A stretch of DNA of 64,000 bases from Gammaproteobacteria bacterium (GTDB lineage Bacteria > Pseudomonadota > Gammaproteobacteria > Xanthomonadales > SZUA-36). Location of the stretch: contig JAJFLB010000018.1 in assembly GCA_021772915.1 (NCBI GenBank), positions 186,001 to 250,000 on the forward strand. Direction: 5' to 3'. Positions within the stretch are counted from its first letter, which is position 1. Each line of letters opens with the position of its first letter. Shown in pieces: positions 34,005 to 44,141 of this stretch. The position numbers were made by a program, and so were the translations under genes. A model generated the notes under the pieces. That model did not search any database. It saw only the letters and a list, made by a program, of their open reading frames with translations, and had not been told where the DNA came from.

Positions 34005-37000
34005 TTACACCCATTGGCGGGCATTGCAAAACATTCGTTGCCACGGGGAAATTTCCGGCCATTCTTCCGGTGCCCAGGAAAAATTGACGGTGCGCAATGT
34101 TCGTTCCGGATGCGGCATCATTATGGTTATCCGACCATCCTCATTACACAGACCGGTCACACCTTCCGGTGAACCGTTTGGGTTGGTTGGGTATTTAACC
34201 GCCGCACTGCCGTCAGCATGTACATATTGTAATGCGATCTGTTCCTGCCGCAACGAGTGGGGACCAAATTCTGCCCTTCCCTCACCATGTGCGGTAACCA
34301 CCGGCAAGTGGCTACCATCCATTCCATTGAAAAACAGGGACGGCGATGCGGTAATCTTCACCAGGCTCAGACGTGCTTCGAACTGACCCGAGCGGTTGAC
34401 CACAAAATCCGGCCACGCGGCACTACCAGGTATGATTTCCCGCAACGAAGCCAGCATTTGACAGCCATTGCAGACCCCCAGGGCAAAACGATCCTGGCGA
34501 TGCAAAAAACCTGTGAATTGGTCCCGCAACTCTGGTTGAAACAAAATGGAAGCTGCCCAACCTCGACCGGCACCCAGAACATCACCATAGGAAAAACCAC
34601 CACAGGCAACCAGACCCTGGAAATTCTCCAGGTCCATACGCTTCTCCAGCAGGTCCGACATATGTACATCAACCGCCTTGAAGCCTGCCGCATCAAAAGC
34701 CGCAGCCATCTCCACCTGTCCGTTGACACCTTGTTCGCGCAAAATCGCCACTGCGGGCCGGTTACCGAAAGACGGCTTTGGTGTTGCCGTTTTGGATTGT
34801 GGTGTAAAGCTTAGTTGCGACTGCAGGGGTGGTTGCTTCCACTCCAGTGCCTGGGTGAACTCCTCTTCTGCGCAAACCGGGTGATCACGTAGTTTTTGGA
34901 GTTCATAGCTGGTTTCACACCAGCTCTGGTGACATTTACGCAAGTCGCACTGCAGACGCACCTGGCCACCCACCTCAAGACTCAATGTGTGACCATCAAC
35001 AGGTCTACCAATATTCTCCACCAGGGTGTCCAGACCATGGGCGGCGAAAACTGCCATGACGCTTTGCAATTGGTCGGCCGCCACCTGGACTACCGCACCC
35101 GGCTCCTCGGCAAACAATCGGGACCGTAATTGGTCATCATCAAAATCTCCATCCAATGACAGCGACAAACCGCAACGTCCGGCAAACGCCATTTCACACA
35201 AACTGACGATCAAACCACCATCCGAACGATCGTGGTAAGCGAGCACAAGGCGGTCCGAAATCAGCTGCTGGATTGCGGCAAAATATCCCGCCAGGTCCTG
35301 TGCCTGGTCAAGATCTGGGACCTCTGAGCTGAACACACCCCGAACCTGCTCAAGAGCCGACCCACCCATGCGATGCGCGCCACGCCCCAGATCCAGCAAG
35401 AGCAGGTGGCTTGCCGCGCCGGGTTTTTTCAACTCGGGTGTTAGTGTCAGTTGGGCATCCGTAACTGGCGCAAAAGCTGAAACTACCAGCGACACCGGCG
35501 CCAGCATCAGTCTTGATTGTTGCTCTTCCTGCCAATGGGTTTTGAGTGACAACGAGTCTTTGCCAACGGGAATGGCGATACCCAGAGCTGGACATAGCTC
35601 CATACCAACCGCCCTGACCGCCGCGTACAGCGCTGCGTCCTGGCCGACTTCACCTGCCGCTGCCATCCAGTTAGCTGACAACCGCACATCACCCAATTTT
35701 GCGATTGGTGCACTTGCAATATTGGTGATCGCTTCAGTTACAGCCATACGGGCGGCAGCCGCGCTATTGACCACTGCCAACGGGGTCCTTTCACCCACGG
35801 CCATGGCTTCACCCGAATAAGACTGAAAACCATGCAAGGTAACCGCAGCATCGGCCACCGGCACCTGCCATGGCCCCACCATTTGATCCCGTGCCACCAG
35901 TCCGCCAACCGACCGGTCACCAATGGTGATCAGAAAGGATTTGCTGCCTACTGCCGGGAAGCGCAGGACCGCAAACAGGTCTTCTTCAATGCTGTTTTCA
36001 CGATTCTGTTTGGCAATTGTGCCCATTGCTTCAGACCTTGCATCGCGATGCATTTTGGGTGCATTACCCAGGAGGAGAGCCAGTGGCATATCTACCGGCG
36101 GTTCATGCGAGCGGGCATCATTCAGCCGTAATACACGATCAGCGGTCACCGTTCCGAGTACCGCGTACGGGCAGCGTTCACGCTTGCAGAAGGACTCAAA
36201 TTCCGCCAAACGACACTGTTCCACTGCCAGTACATACCGTTCCTGGGCCTCGTTACACCAGATTTCCATGGGTGACATGGCATCATCCGCGGTTGGGATA
36301 TCCCGCAACTCCAACACACCTCCACGTTCGCTGTCGTCAAGCAACTCCGGCAACGCATTTGACAAACCACCCGCACCGACATCGTGGATTGAAACGATGG
36401 GATTACGACCCCCCAGGGAGCAGCACCGGTCTATAACTTCCTGGCAACGACGCTGCATTTCCGGGTTACCGCGTTGCACCGACGCAAAATCCAGAGCTTC
36501 ACTACCCTGCCCACTACCTACCGATGATGCGGCCCCACCCCCAAGACCTATTAACATGGCTGGCCCACCCAATACGATGACGCAGGCACCCACGGGCAAG
36601 CGAAGCTTTTCTACCTGTCCAGGGCGGATGTTACCCATACCCCCGGCCAACATGATCGGCTTGTGGTAACCCCATAACCGACCACCGATGGTTTGCTCAA
36701 AGGTACGAAAATACCCCGCAAGTGCAGGGCGGCCAAATTCGTTGTTGAAGGAAGCTGCACCGACCGGTGCCTCGATCATGATATCCAACGCACTGGCAAT
36801 ACGACCGGGCCGGCCCGAGTTTTCCTCCCAGTCAGCTGACCGGTTTTCCAAATGAAGGTTGGAAACGGAGAAGCCGGTCAGACCGGCTTTGGGTCGCGCA
36901 CCTCGACCCGTTGCTGCCTCGTCACGGATTTCGCCACCGGAGCCGGTCGCGGCGCCGGGAAAAGGTGAAATGGCAGTGGGGTGGTTGTGGGTCTCTACCT

Positions 37001-37874
37001 TGATCTGTATACCCGTGTCTTCTTCCTGGTAGCCATAGACACCATCGCTGGAATGGGGAGAGAAACGCCGATTGCGAGACCCTTCGATAACCGCAGAATT
37101 GTCGTGGTAAGCGGATAACACGCCAGCCGGGTTTCGCGCATGGGTGTTTTTGATCATTTCGAACAGGCTATGCTCCTGCTCGACACCGTCAAGCGTCCAG
37201 CTCGCGTTAAATATCTTGTGGCGACAGTGTTCGGAATTGGCTTGGGCAAACATCATCAACTCCGCGTCGGTTGGATTACGGCCGAGTTGCTCGTAGGCTT
37301 CCAGTAGATATTCAATTTCTGCGGAAGACAATGCCAGACCGAGTTCCTGGTTTGATCGCGACAGTGCCTGATGGGCATCCACGGAAAGATCTGCAGTGAC
37401 CAGTGGACGTGGCGGAGGCTGATCAAAAAGACCCGTTGCCTCCTCAAGAGAGGTCAAAACTGTTTGCGTCATACGGTCGTGAATCAACGACCTGACGAGA
37501 TCGGTGTTCGCTGTTTCGAATGCCGCTTGGGAAAAACGAAACAGGGTCCCGCGTTCAATTCTGTCGACGGCAGTCAGTCCGCAGCGGTGTGCGATATCAG
37601 TGGCTTTGGTGGACCAGGGTGATTGCGTACCCAGTCGCGGAACGACCAATAGCAAGCCTTCGGTGGCAGCGGGGGTAGCGGTGTTTGCTTGCAACAGTGC
37701 TTCTAGCCGGCTCGTGTCGTCCGCCACCAATGGCTGTGGGCTGGCGACAAGATAAATAAACTGTGAAGCAAATTGGATTTCCTGCCCACAATTCCTGCAC
37801 AAACAGTCACTGAGTTTTTGCCGGTTAAATTCGGAAAAGGCGGAACCACCAAACAGGCAAGTAAACCCGGTCAA
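34005..37874 (-). CDS. purL: Phosphoribosylformylglycinamidine synthase
   Basis: Large single-chain PurL (1289 residues) converting FGAR and glutamine to FGAM in purine synthesis. Order of parts: N-terminal PurS-like region ([19 protein letters not shown]), linker, two synthetase halves ([20 protein letters not shown] near 305; GVNPI-type [20 protein letters not shown] near 470; [14 protein letters not shown] near 785) and a C-terminal glutamine amidotransferase ([18 protein letters not shown], nucleophile region [11 protein letters not shown], catalytic His in MPHPERT). Full length compared with E. coli (1295). Confidence 0.97.
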   Translation of the reverse strand: MTGFTCLFGGSAFSEFNRQKLSDCLCRNCGQEIQFASQFIYLVASPQPLVADDTSRLEALLQANTATPAATEGLLLVVPRLGTQSPWSTKATDIAHRCGLTAVDRIERGTLFRFSQAAFETANTDLVRSLIHDRMTQTVLTSLEEATGLFDQPPPRPLVTADLSVDAHQALSRSNQELGLALSSAEIEYLLEAYEQLGRNPTDAELMMFAQANSEHCRHKIFNASWTLDGVEQEHSLFEMIKNTHARNPAGVLSAYHDNSAVIEGSRNRRFSPHSSDGVYGYQEEDTGIQIKVETHNHPTAISPFPGAATGSGGEIRDEAATGRGARPKAGLTGFSVSNLHLENRSADWEENSGRPGRIASALDIMIEAPVGAASFNNEFGRPALAGYFRTFEQTIGGRLWGYHKPIMLAGGMGNIRPGQVEKLRLPVGACVIVLGGPAMLIGLGGGAASSVGSGQGSEALDFASVQRGNPEMQRRCQEVIDRCCSLGGRNPIVSIHDVGAGGLSNALPELLDDSERGGVLELRDIPTADDAMSPMEIWCNEAQERYVLAVEQCRLAEFESFCKRERCPYAVLGTVTADRVLRLNDARSHEPPVDMPLALLLGNAPKMHRDARSEAMGTIAKQNRENSIEEDLFAVLRFPAVGSKSFLITIGDRSVGGLVARDQMVGPWQVPVADAAVTLHGFQSYSGEAMAVGERTPLAVVNSAAAARMAVTEAITNIASAPIAKLGDVRLSANWMAAAGEVGQDAALYAAVRAVGMELCPALGIAIPVGKDSLSLKTHWQEEQQSRLMLAPVSLVVSAFAPVTDAQLTLTPELKKPGAASHLLLLDLGRGAHRMGGSALEQVRGVFSSEVPDLDQAQDLAGYFAAIQQLISDRLVLAYHDRSDGGLIVSLCEMAFAGRCGLSLSLDGDFDDDQLRSRLFAEEPGAVVQVAADQLQSVMAVFAAHGLDTLVENIGRPVDGHTLSLEVGGQVRLQCDLRKCHQSWCETSYELQKLRDHPVCAEEEFTQALEWKQPPLQSQLSFTPQSKTATPKPSFGNRPAVAILREQGVNGQVEMAAAFDAAGFKAVDVHMSDLLEKRMDLENFQGLVACGGFSYGDVLGAGRGWAASILFQPELRDQFTGFLHRQDRFALGVCNGCQMLASLREIIPGSAAWPDFVVNRSGQFEARLSLVKITASPSLFFNGMDGSHLPVVTAHGEGRAEFGPHSLRQEQIALQYVHADGSAAVKYPTNPNGSPEGVTGLCNEDGRITIMMPHPERTLRTVNFSWAPEEWPEISPWQRMFCNARQWV

Positions 37875-37996
37875 AGCCTCACTCCCATCGTGTATGCATC
37901 AAGCCGACAGTATAGCCTGCATGTGGAGTCAGGATCGACGAATTGTATTGGTCGTTGACGATCCGCGACCGATGGACCGGCCGATCAAATGACTTT

Positions 37997-38743
37997 CTAC
38001 TGAAGGAGTGAATCCAGCCGTTGACGCAATTGTTCCGGAGGCATATAGCCTGGAATCAATTTGCCGCTGGAAGTTACCAGGGCCGGGGTCCCGGTGACAC
38101 CAATCTTGCGGCCCAACTCATATTGTTCGGCCACCGGGTTCGGGCATTTGAGCGGTTCCGGATCCCTGCCGGTCTTGGCCAGAGTCAATGCCTCTTTCTT
38201 GTCGTCCGCACACCAGACTGACACATATTTGTCGAATGACGCAGAGCCGATGCCGGCGCGTGGGAATGCAAGGTAGTGAATGGCAATACCCTGCTTATTA
38301 TAACCCTCGATCTGGTGATGTAACTTACGACAGTAACCACAATCAAGATCGGTAAAGACGAGTATTTCGTGACTGGGATCTTCGGGTGTAAACGAAATCT
38401 GTTTGGCCTGGTCCAGATCGGTTAGCAATTCCTGGCGAATGACGGATTTGGCCTGATCGGTCATGTTGGTACGGGTATCAAGTTCCATGATCGAGCCCTG
38501 CAAAAGATACTTTCCATCAGCTGACATATAGACGATGTCGGTGTTAATTTGCACCTGCAAAATGCCTGTAACGGGTGTTTCTGACACGGCAATTATTTTG
38601 GCGTTGGGTACCAGTGAGCGGATCTTTTCCTCCACCACACTAGAGTCGTCCTCTTGCGCCACAACGGTCTGGCAGGCCGCCAGGAATGAAGCCGCAAGCA
38701 GAGCTGCAACCATTCGCGAAATTCGATTCAATGTTCTCTCCAC
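37997..38743 (-). CDS. dsbC: Thiol:disulfide isomerase DsbC
   Basis: Periplasmic disulfide isomerase of 248 residues: dimerisation region (about 30-90), then a thioredoxin fold with active site DLDCGYCRKLH (Cys135, Cys138) and cis-Pro loop TGTPALV; a second Cys pair (WCADD, LKCPNP) forms the structural disulfide. Unlike usual DsbC, the signal region reads ASFLAACQ, a good lipobox with Cys24, so this copy may be a lipoprotein. Followed gene order xerD then dsbC as in E. coli. Confidence 0.93.
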   Translation of the reverse strand: MERTLNRISRMVAALLAASFLAACQTVVAQEDDSSVVEEKIRSLVPNAKIIAVSETPVTGILQVQINTDIVYMSADGKYLLQGSIMELDTRTNMTDQAKSVIRQELLTDLDQAKQISFTPEDPSHEILVFTDLDCGYCRKLHHQIEGYNKQGIAIHYLAFPRAGIGSASFDKYVSVWCADDKKEALTLAKTGRDPEPLKCPNPVAEQYELGRKIGVTGTPALVTSSGKLIPGYMPPEQLRQRLDSLLQ

Positions 38744-38938
38744 TTGCTTCTCAAAGGAACCTTCCTGGTCCGTTGGGTTTATCTTAACCTAACAGCCCTT
38801 CATGGTCTCCTTTTGCCTGTACCTCGGGTGCATTTGACAGGCGCGCAAGGAAAAGTTCAATAGCCCACAAGATCGACCAGGCCATTGGCCCCCCATCCAG
38901 GGGTTCCTCGCACAAGGTCTGGTCATTTGTGTAGCATA
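38744..38938. other. xerD-dsbC spacer, nothing recognised
   Basis: 195 bases between co-directional xerD and dsbC. No hairpin followed by T-run, no ORF of note and no similarity to the two repeat families. May hold a dsbC promoter. Confidence 0.3.
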
Positions 38939-39829
38939 TCAGCCGCGGGGGTGGTGTGTAAGGTGCATGCGTTTGAGACCCTCGCGGGCGATGTGGGTGT
39001 ATATTTGTGTGCTGGTAAGATCACTGTGTCCCAACAACAGTTGTACCACACGTAAATCTGCGCCGTGATTGAGCAGATGTGTTGCAAACGAATGACGCAA
39101 GGTGTGTGGTGACAGTTTTTGTCGAATATCGGAGCGGGCGGCATAACGCTTGAGCATGTACCAAAATGCCTGCCGGGTCATCCCTGCCTTTCTTGAGGTA
39201 ACGAATAGGCTGTTCGTCTGCATCCCTTTCAGAAGTTCAGGTCTGGCGGAATTCAAATAGGCCTCTATACTGTCATGTGCCTCGCTGCCAATGGGAACGA
39301 GCCGTTCCTTCTGACCCTTTCCAATGACCCGCACAACCCCCTGGTTCAGATTTAGGTTGGCAAGCTCCAATCCCACCAGCTCACTCACCCTGAGTCCGGT
39401 AGCATACATCAGCTCCAGCATGGCCCGATCACGCAGTCCGAGCGGGGTTGTTGTATCCGGTGCCGCCAGCAGTGTCTCCACCTGCTGCTCCGTCAACACG
39501 CTGGGTAGACCGCGACCTGTTTTAGGGCTTTCAATCAAAGCTACCGGATCACTGGCAAGCACACCTTCACGCACCAGCCAACGATAGAACTGACGGTAAG
39601 CAGACAGGTAACGTGAAACCGATCGGGGACTTTTTCCTTGTCGCACATCTGTAGCAAGTACGGCTAACAGGTCCTCACGGCGAGCGGAACTGAGTGTCTT
39701 GTCACTGCCTTCAAGTTGGCCTTGCAAGTGGACCAAATCATGGCGATAACTTTGCAGACTATTGTCACTGAGGCCACGTTCGGCCCAGAGCTTATCCAGG
39801 AAACGCTCAATCAGAAAGTCCTGTTGCAT
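38939..39829 (-). CDS. xerD: Site-specific tyrosine recombinase XerD
   Basis: Resolves chromosome dimers at dif with XerC and FtsK. 296 residues, N-terminal SAM-like core-binding domain (about 1-90) and a catalytic domain with the full set of residues: Arg147 (TGLRVSEL), Lys in GKGQKERLVP near 171, His242/Arg245 (HTLRHSFATHLL), His268 and nucleophile Tyr277 (GHSDLTSTQIYTH). XerD rather than XerC is indicated by the dsbC neighbour and sequence. Confidence 0.95.
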   Translation of the reverse strand: MQQDFLIERFLDKLWAERGLSDNSLQSYRHDLVHLQGQLEGSDKTLSSARREDLLAVLATDVRQGKSPRSVSRYLSAYRQFYRWLVREGVLASDPVALIESPKTGRGLPSVLTEQQVETLLAAPDTTTPLGLRDRAMLELMYATGLRVSELVGLELANLNLNQGVVRVIGKGQKERLVPIGSEAHDSIEAYLNSARPELLKGMQTNSLFVTSRKAGMTRQAFWYMLKRYAARSDIRQKLSPHTLRHSFATHLLNHGADLRVVQLLLGHSDLTSTQIYTHIAREGLKRMHLTHHPRG

Positions 39830-39869
39830 CCCTACGCCGTGTTCTGGTCAATCAATCTTGCAACCCGAT

Positions 39870-41144
39870 TCAATTTTGAGCCAGCTTCCGGTTTCGCTCT
39901 TCACGCATGTGGTTCATCCACTGCCCGGCGGCCTTTTTTGATTTTGGATACTTGCCGGCACGGCCCCAGGCTGTACTGGCACTGCTGTAATTCTCCAGGT
40001 AGAATTCGCTCATTCCCAATAACAAATAAGCCTCACCGATCTTTTTGTCATCGAAACCACGTTTTTCCAACGCGGCTTTCAAAGCCTCTGCGGCTTCACC
40101 CCAGCGCTCCATATCTACAAGGATGTAGGCGCGGCGCAAATCAATTTTCCCTTCGGCGGAGATCTTACCGGCCTGCGCGTAGCCAGCCAATGCATTTTCC
40201 ATCTCCTCGGCGGCATACCAGGCGTCTGAAACCATCGTCCAGTTTTTTGTGCTGGCCTCCACAATGCCGTCTTCAATCCCTTGCTGCAGCACTTGTGCAG
40301 CCTTGAACGGCACATCACGGTTGGAGTACAGATTGGATAAATACATCACGTCGGATTGCTTATCCAGCATATTTCGACGGTAGGCCAGCGCAATAACCGA
40401 CAAAGCCTCCTGTTCACGTTGCAGCTTGTAGTAAATCTGAGAAAGCTGCACCCAATAGTTTTTCTTTTGCGGCCAGTTTTCGATTATTGTTTCAAGTGTC
40501 AGGGCGACTTGTGGGGTTTGCTCCAGTTCAAAATGAGAGGCCAGTTTTAACTGGTACCAGGACTCTTTAGGCGCCTCCGACATGGAGATGGCAGTTTCAA
40601 TTGATGCAATTACGTCTTTCCAGTCCTTGTTCTGGGCGTGAATGGACGCCTTCAATACCCAGGAGGCCGCGGTGATCTTTTCCGGAAGTACCTTGCACAT
40701 CCAAAGTTCCAGCCTGTCCAGCGACTCGTCATAACGTTCGTTCATGTAGTACAACTGCGCAATCTGGTACATCAAGGCAAAGTGTGTCGGGTTCGGAAGT
40801 ACATCGAGCTCAACCGCCTGTTCAAAATACGCAAGGGATGAATCAAAATCCGAGCGGGCCCACTGAACCTGCGCCAATGCCTGGGACAGTACCGCCTTGA
40901 GGTAGTCACCACGGGCCCGGTCGTAAATACGTTTGAATTTTTCATGGGCGAGGTCATAGAGTTCTTCATTCACGTCCTCGAAAGCATCATTCACTCTTTT
41001 CCATGTCGGCTCGTCCAGTGACCTGGCATTTTTTTCCCGATCCTGACCGCAAGCCGATGCCTGTGCCTGCAAATGCCCCGACAACATGACCATGGCCAAA
41101 GCCAGCAATAAACAAGACATGAATTGATTACGCGGGATGCACAT
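39870..41144 (-). CDS. TPR-repeat periplasmic protein of the TonB2-type cluster
   Basis: 424 residues: signal peptide (about 1-28, LLLALAMVMLSGHLQAQA), then about nine TPR-like helix pairs through to the C terminus (for example PTHFALMYQIAQLYYMNERY, YWVQLSQIYYKLQREQEAL). It is the last gene of the cluster, 3 bases after tonB, with ribosome site AGGGGG. In Vibrio-type TonB2 clusters a TPR protein takes this position; its exact role is not established, perhaps scaffolding the complex in the periplasm. Confidence 0.85.
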   Translation of the reverse strand: MCIPRNQFMSCLLLALAMVMLSGHLQAQASACGQDREKNARSLDEPTWKRVNDAFEDVNEELYDLAHEKFKRIYDRARGDYLKAVLSQALAQVQWARSDFDSSLAYFEQAVELDVLPNPTHFALMYQIAQLYYMNERYDESLDRLELWMCKVLPEKITAASWVLKASIHAQNKDWKDVIASIETAISMSEAPKESWYQLKLASHFELEQTPQVALTLETIIENWPQKKNYWVQLSQIYYKLQREQEALSVIALAYRRNMLDKQSDVMYLSNLYSNRDVPFKAAQVLQQGIEDGIVEASTKNWTMVSDAWYAAEEMENALAGYAQAGKISAEGKIDLRRAYILVDMERWGEAAEALKAALEKRGFDDKKIGEAYLLLGMSEFYLENYSSASTAWGRAGKYPKSKKAAGQWMNHMREERNRKLAQN

Positions 41145-41147
41145 AAA

Positions 41148-41789
41148 CTACCCCCTGGACTGCTCCAAATTGAACTCAATGACCTGCGTGGCCGGTCGAT
41201 CCACGGCCACACCTTCAACAATCCGTGGCTTGAATTTCCATTTCAAGATGGCCCTGATAGCCTCGCGGTTAAAAACCCTCGGGGGCTCGGCGTCAACGAC
41301 CCGCGGGCTTTTTACCGTTCCTATAGCGGTGATTGTGAAGGAAACTTTTACCCACCCTTCCAGTCCCTTTATGGCAGCATCACGGGGATACAGGGGACTG
41401 ATCACCACGAGCGGAATAATGTCACCTTCGGCAGTCTTGTCCACTGTCGCAAAATTGCCGATAAACATACCTTCACCGCTGGACATCGGAACATTCAGGT
41501 CGGGTAAATCCATTTTAGGCATGTTTTGCATTGTTTGATCCATCTTGGCCACCTTCAATTTTGGCGGTGGCGGTGGATTTTTGGGTGGCGGGGGTTTTTT
41601 GGGTATTCGCCGGTTTTTGGTCAATATCTCATCCGGAATATCAACGGGGCCGAAATGAATACCGGCAATTGCCTCCATCTCATCATTATTACCGCTTCCC
41701 GACGAAATCAGCTTGAACATGAACAGAAACAAACCAAAGGTTACACCCACGGCTATCAGTGCAGCAATATAACTTCTGAATCTACCCAT
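41148..41789 (-). CDS. tonB: Energy transducer TonB
   Basis: 213 residues: N-terminal membrane anchor (about 7-29), a proline/lysine-rich spacer (KKPPPPKNPPPPPKLK near 63-78), and the C-terminal TonB domain (ISPLYPRDAAIKGLEGWVKV, FKPRIVEGVAVDRPATQVIE) that grips the TonB box of outer-membrane transporters. The short spacer is typical of TonB2-type proteins. Works with the ExbB/ExbD/TtpC genes upstream. Confidence 0.93.
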   Translation of the reverse strand: MGRFRSYIAALIAVGVTFGLFLFMFKLISSGSGNNDEMEAIAGIHFGPVDIPDEILTKNRRIPKKPPPPKNPPPPPKLKVAKMDQTMQNMPKMDLPDLNVPMSSGEGMFIGNFATVDKTAEGDIIPLVVISPLYPRDAAIKGLEGWVKVSFTITAIGTVKSPRVVDAEPPRVFNREAIRAILKWKFKPRIVEGVAVDRPATQVIEFNLEQSRG

Positions 41790-41819
41790 CCATACAACCT
41801 TGTTGGACCACTAAAGCCA

Positions 41820-42221
41820 CTATCCGGGATTTTCAGCGGAAATGGCGACCCCTTGCACACCTGCCATTTTTACCTGATCCATCACCCGCGTCACGGTACC
41901 TATTCTGGAGTCCTTGTCGGCAACAATGACCACACTGCCCTTTGGGTTTTCAGCTTTGGCCTGCTCGACCATGGAGCGCACTTCCCGTAATTCGATCAAG
42001 CGCTTACTCATCCAGATATCATCATTCGACTTGATCCCAATGAGTATGGTTCCGTTACGTAATGAGACCGCCTGCACCGCCTCGGGTTTGGTGATGGCCG
42101 CACCGGTTTCCTTGGTAAACGATGTCGTCACTATGAAGAAAATCAGCATAATGAAAACAATATCCAGCATCGGCGTGATATTTATTTCCGTGTCTTCGGT
42201 ATGTGCACGTCTTCTGGTCAC
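41820..42221 (-). CDS. exbD: Biopolymer transport protein ExbD
   Basis: 133 residues with one membrane span (INITPMLDIVFIMLIFFIVT, containing the essential proton-carrying Asp) and a small periplasmic domain (SVVIVADKDSRIGTVTRVMD). With ExbB forms the proton channel that energises TonB. Confidence 0.95.
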   Translation of the reverse strand: MTRRRAHTEDTEINITPMLDIVFIMLIFFIVTTSFTKETGAAITKPEAVQAVSLRNGTILIGIKSNDDIWMSKRLIELREVRSMVEQAKAENPKGSVVIVADKDSRIGTVTRVMDQVKMAGVQGVAISAENPG

Positions 42222-42273
42222 GCATTAACTCCTCATGTCCGTCAGTACTCTTGCAAGGTGATATTTTTGTGCG

Positions 42274-42798
42274 TCAGTGTGATTGCAATAAGTCGCTGAG
42301 TTTATCAGTTTCAGTGACTGCCTTGTGTTCGAGCCAGGTTCCAAAATAGACACCGGAAAGTGCTGCCACCATACCTGCCATGGTTGGCACGGTCGCCATG
42401 GAAACGCCCGCCGCCATGGCCCGTGCATTGCTGGTACCGGCATAAGTCATTACATCGAACACGCTGACCATCCCGGTTACTGTCCCCATCAAACCCAAAA
42501 GCGGACATATCGCAATCAATGCCTTGATGAGACCAATATTTTGCTGCAGACCAATGGAGGTCTTGGAAATCATCTCATCTCGAATGCGCTTGGCGTACCA
42601 GGATTGGGTATCCGCACGTTCTTCCCAGGTGGCCACGATATCTCGTTTTTCACCCGGGTGAACCCGGTAAAAATACCACAGCCGCTCAAGTATAAAGGTC
42701 CACATGAGAAACAACACAAACATGATGCCATAGAGAACGTCACCCCCCAGCTCCAGAAAGTCCCGGATGGACCCTATGGCTTCATAAAACCAGATCAT
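42274..42798 (-). CDS. exbB: MotA/TolQ/ExbB proton channel protein
   Basis: 174 residues with three membrane spans (about 18-40, 85-110, 125-150) and the ExbB core IAICPLLGLMGTVTGMVSVF and MAAGVSMATVPTMAGMVAAL. Short ExbB type found in TonB2 clusters. Four-base overlap with the TtpC gene. Confidence 0.93.
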   Translation of the reverse strand: MIWFYEAIGSIRDFLELGGDVLYGIMFVLFLMWTFILERLWYFYRVHPGEKRDIVATWEERADTQSWYAKRIRDEMISKTSIGLQQNIGLIKALIAICPLLGLMGTVTGMVSVFDVMTYAGTSNARAMAAGVSMATVPTMAGMVAALSGVYFGTWLEHKAVTETDKLSDLLQSH

Positions 42799-44141
42799 CC
42801 CTTATGCTCCGCCAACCTCGCAATAATCCCGGCGGCCTGCTCCTCCAACACCTGGATCAGGGCCTTACTCTTGCCCAGCAGGAATGCATGCAGCAGCGTC
42901 AATGGAATCGCTACCACCAATCCCAGCACCGTTGTTACCAACGCCGTGGATATACCGCCAGCCATCATGCGGGGATCCCCGGTACCAAACAGGGTAATCA
43001 TCTGGAAGGTTGCAATCATACCCACAACAGTGCCCAACAGTCCCAACAATGGCGCGACAACGTACAGGACTTTAATAAAGCTCAGACCAGTTTCAAGCGG
43101 CGCGGACTCGCGCAGTATGGCTTCATCCAGCTTTAGCTCAAGTGTTTCAATGTCGGTTTCCGTATTATCTGAATAAACAGACATGACACGACCCAGCGGA
43201 TTACCCTTGTTGGCAGTTTCGCTCTTGAGCTGATTGCTCATCCTGCCACCGGTAGTGTAGAGCACAAAAGCCTTCCAAAAGCACAACAATAAACCAAGGA
43301 TACCTACACTGATGATGACGTAGCCGACAGGGCCGCCATCTTCCTTGACCCGCTCGATTGGTGTCTTGCTTTGCACCACCGCACGAAGTATCTGGCCACG
43401 TGTGAAGTCAACCGCCATCGCAACAACTTCACCACCAGATGCACCCTGCAGGTCCTGTGCCATGGATTGAAAACGAGCGGCCGGTTGGCGAGCAAGTTCA
43501 ATCAGGTTTTCCGAACTCTTGGAAGAATCCCAATCAAGGAACCTGCCATCAGACACCGCATTGAACACGCCAACACGAACAACATCCATGGACTCCTTGG
43601 CACCATTTGCACGCTCAACCGTCGTGTTGAATTTCACTATCTTGCCGGATTCGGCAATTTCCGTAACCATTCTGGACCAAACCGTGCTCAACTCCTGGAC
43701 ATTTGGCAGTGCCTTACGTTGTGCCAGTTCAGACAAAAACGTCCCCCGGTCCGGAAGCTCCGCGGACACCATGGAGTCATTCAATGCAGCCTGGATATCA
43801 CCCGATGACTGGCGCACAATGCCAAAAAGTTCACCCAGGTTACCCATGCGCTCCTGCAGTACCGTGGTCAGCTCGGCAAGGTTCCGCTCCAGACGATCGT
43901 ACTCTGACTTCAAGTCGTCACTGCGTTTTTCTTCACGCCTCAACTCAGCTTTGGCATCGGTCAGTAGCCGGTTTTGGTCGTTGCGGTCGCTTAAAAACTG
44001 GGCTTCCCTTTCCTCGTTAATCTGACCTTCAGTGCTCGCGGCCCGCCGCACGATTTCCGCCAGTTCGTCCAGAGTCTGTGCACCGGCCAGGCCAGTTGTC
44101 AGCAACGTGGCTACAGCAATAGCAATGCTTGTTACCTTCAT
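42795..44141 (-). CDS. ttpC: TtpC-like protein: signal peptide, coiled coil and TolQ/ExbB domain
   Basis: 448 residues: signal peptide (about 1-21), coiled-coil region (about 30-125, KAELRREEKRSDDLKSEYDR), a membrane span near 265-288 and a C-terminal MotA/TolQ/ExbB domain (VAPLLGLLGTVVGMIATFQM and MMAGGISTALVTTVLGLVVA). This architecture is that of TtpC, known from Vibrio to be needed for TonB2 function. Four-base overlaps with both neighbours. Confidence 0.92.
   Translation of the reverse strand: MKVTSIAIAVATLLTTGLAGAQTLDELAEIVRRAASTEGQINEEREAQFLSDRNDQNRLLTDAKAELRREEKRSDDLKSEYDRLERNLAELTTVLQERMGNLGELFGIVRQSSGDIQAALNDSMVSAELPDRGTFLSELAQRKALPNVQELSTVWSRMVTEIAESGKIVKFNTTVERANGAKESMDVVRVGVFNAVSDGRFLDWDSSKSSENLIELARQPAARFQSMAQDLQGASGGEVVAMAVDFTRGQILRAVVQSKTPIERVKEDGGPVGYVIISVGILGLLLCFWKAFVLYTTGGRMSNQLKSETANKGNPLGRVMSVYSDNTETDIETLELKLDEAILRESAPLETGLSFIKVLYVVAPLLGLLGTVVGMIATFQMITLFGTGDPRMMAGGISTALVTTVLGLVVAIPLTLLHAFLLGKSKALIQVLEEQAAGIIARLAEHKG

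Noticed and set aside
35923-36669. Plus-strand frame of 248 codons inside purL
   Set aside because: Antisense shadow of a highly conserved essential gene; low-complexity Ser/Arg/Pro composition.
42325-43176. Plus-strand frame of 283 codons opposite exbB and ttpC
   Set aside because: Antisense shadow; rich in His/Cys/Ser with no family resemblance, while both minus-strand genes are certain.
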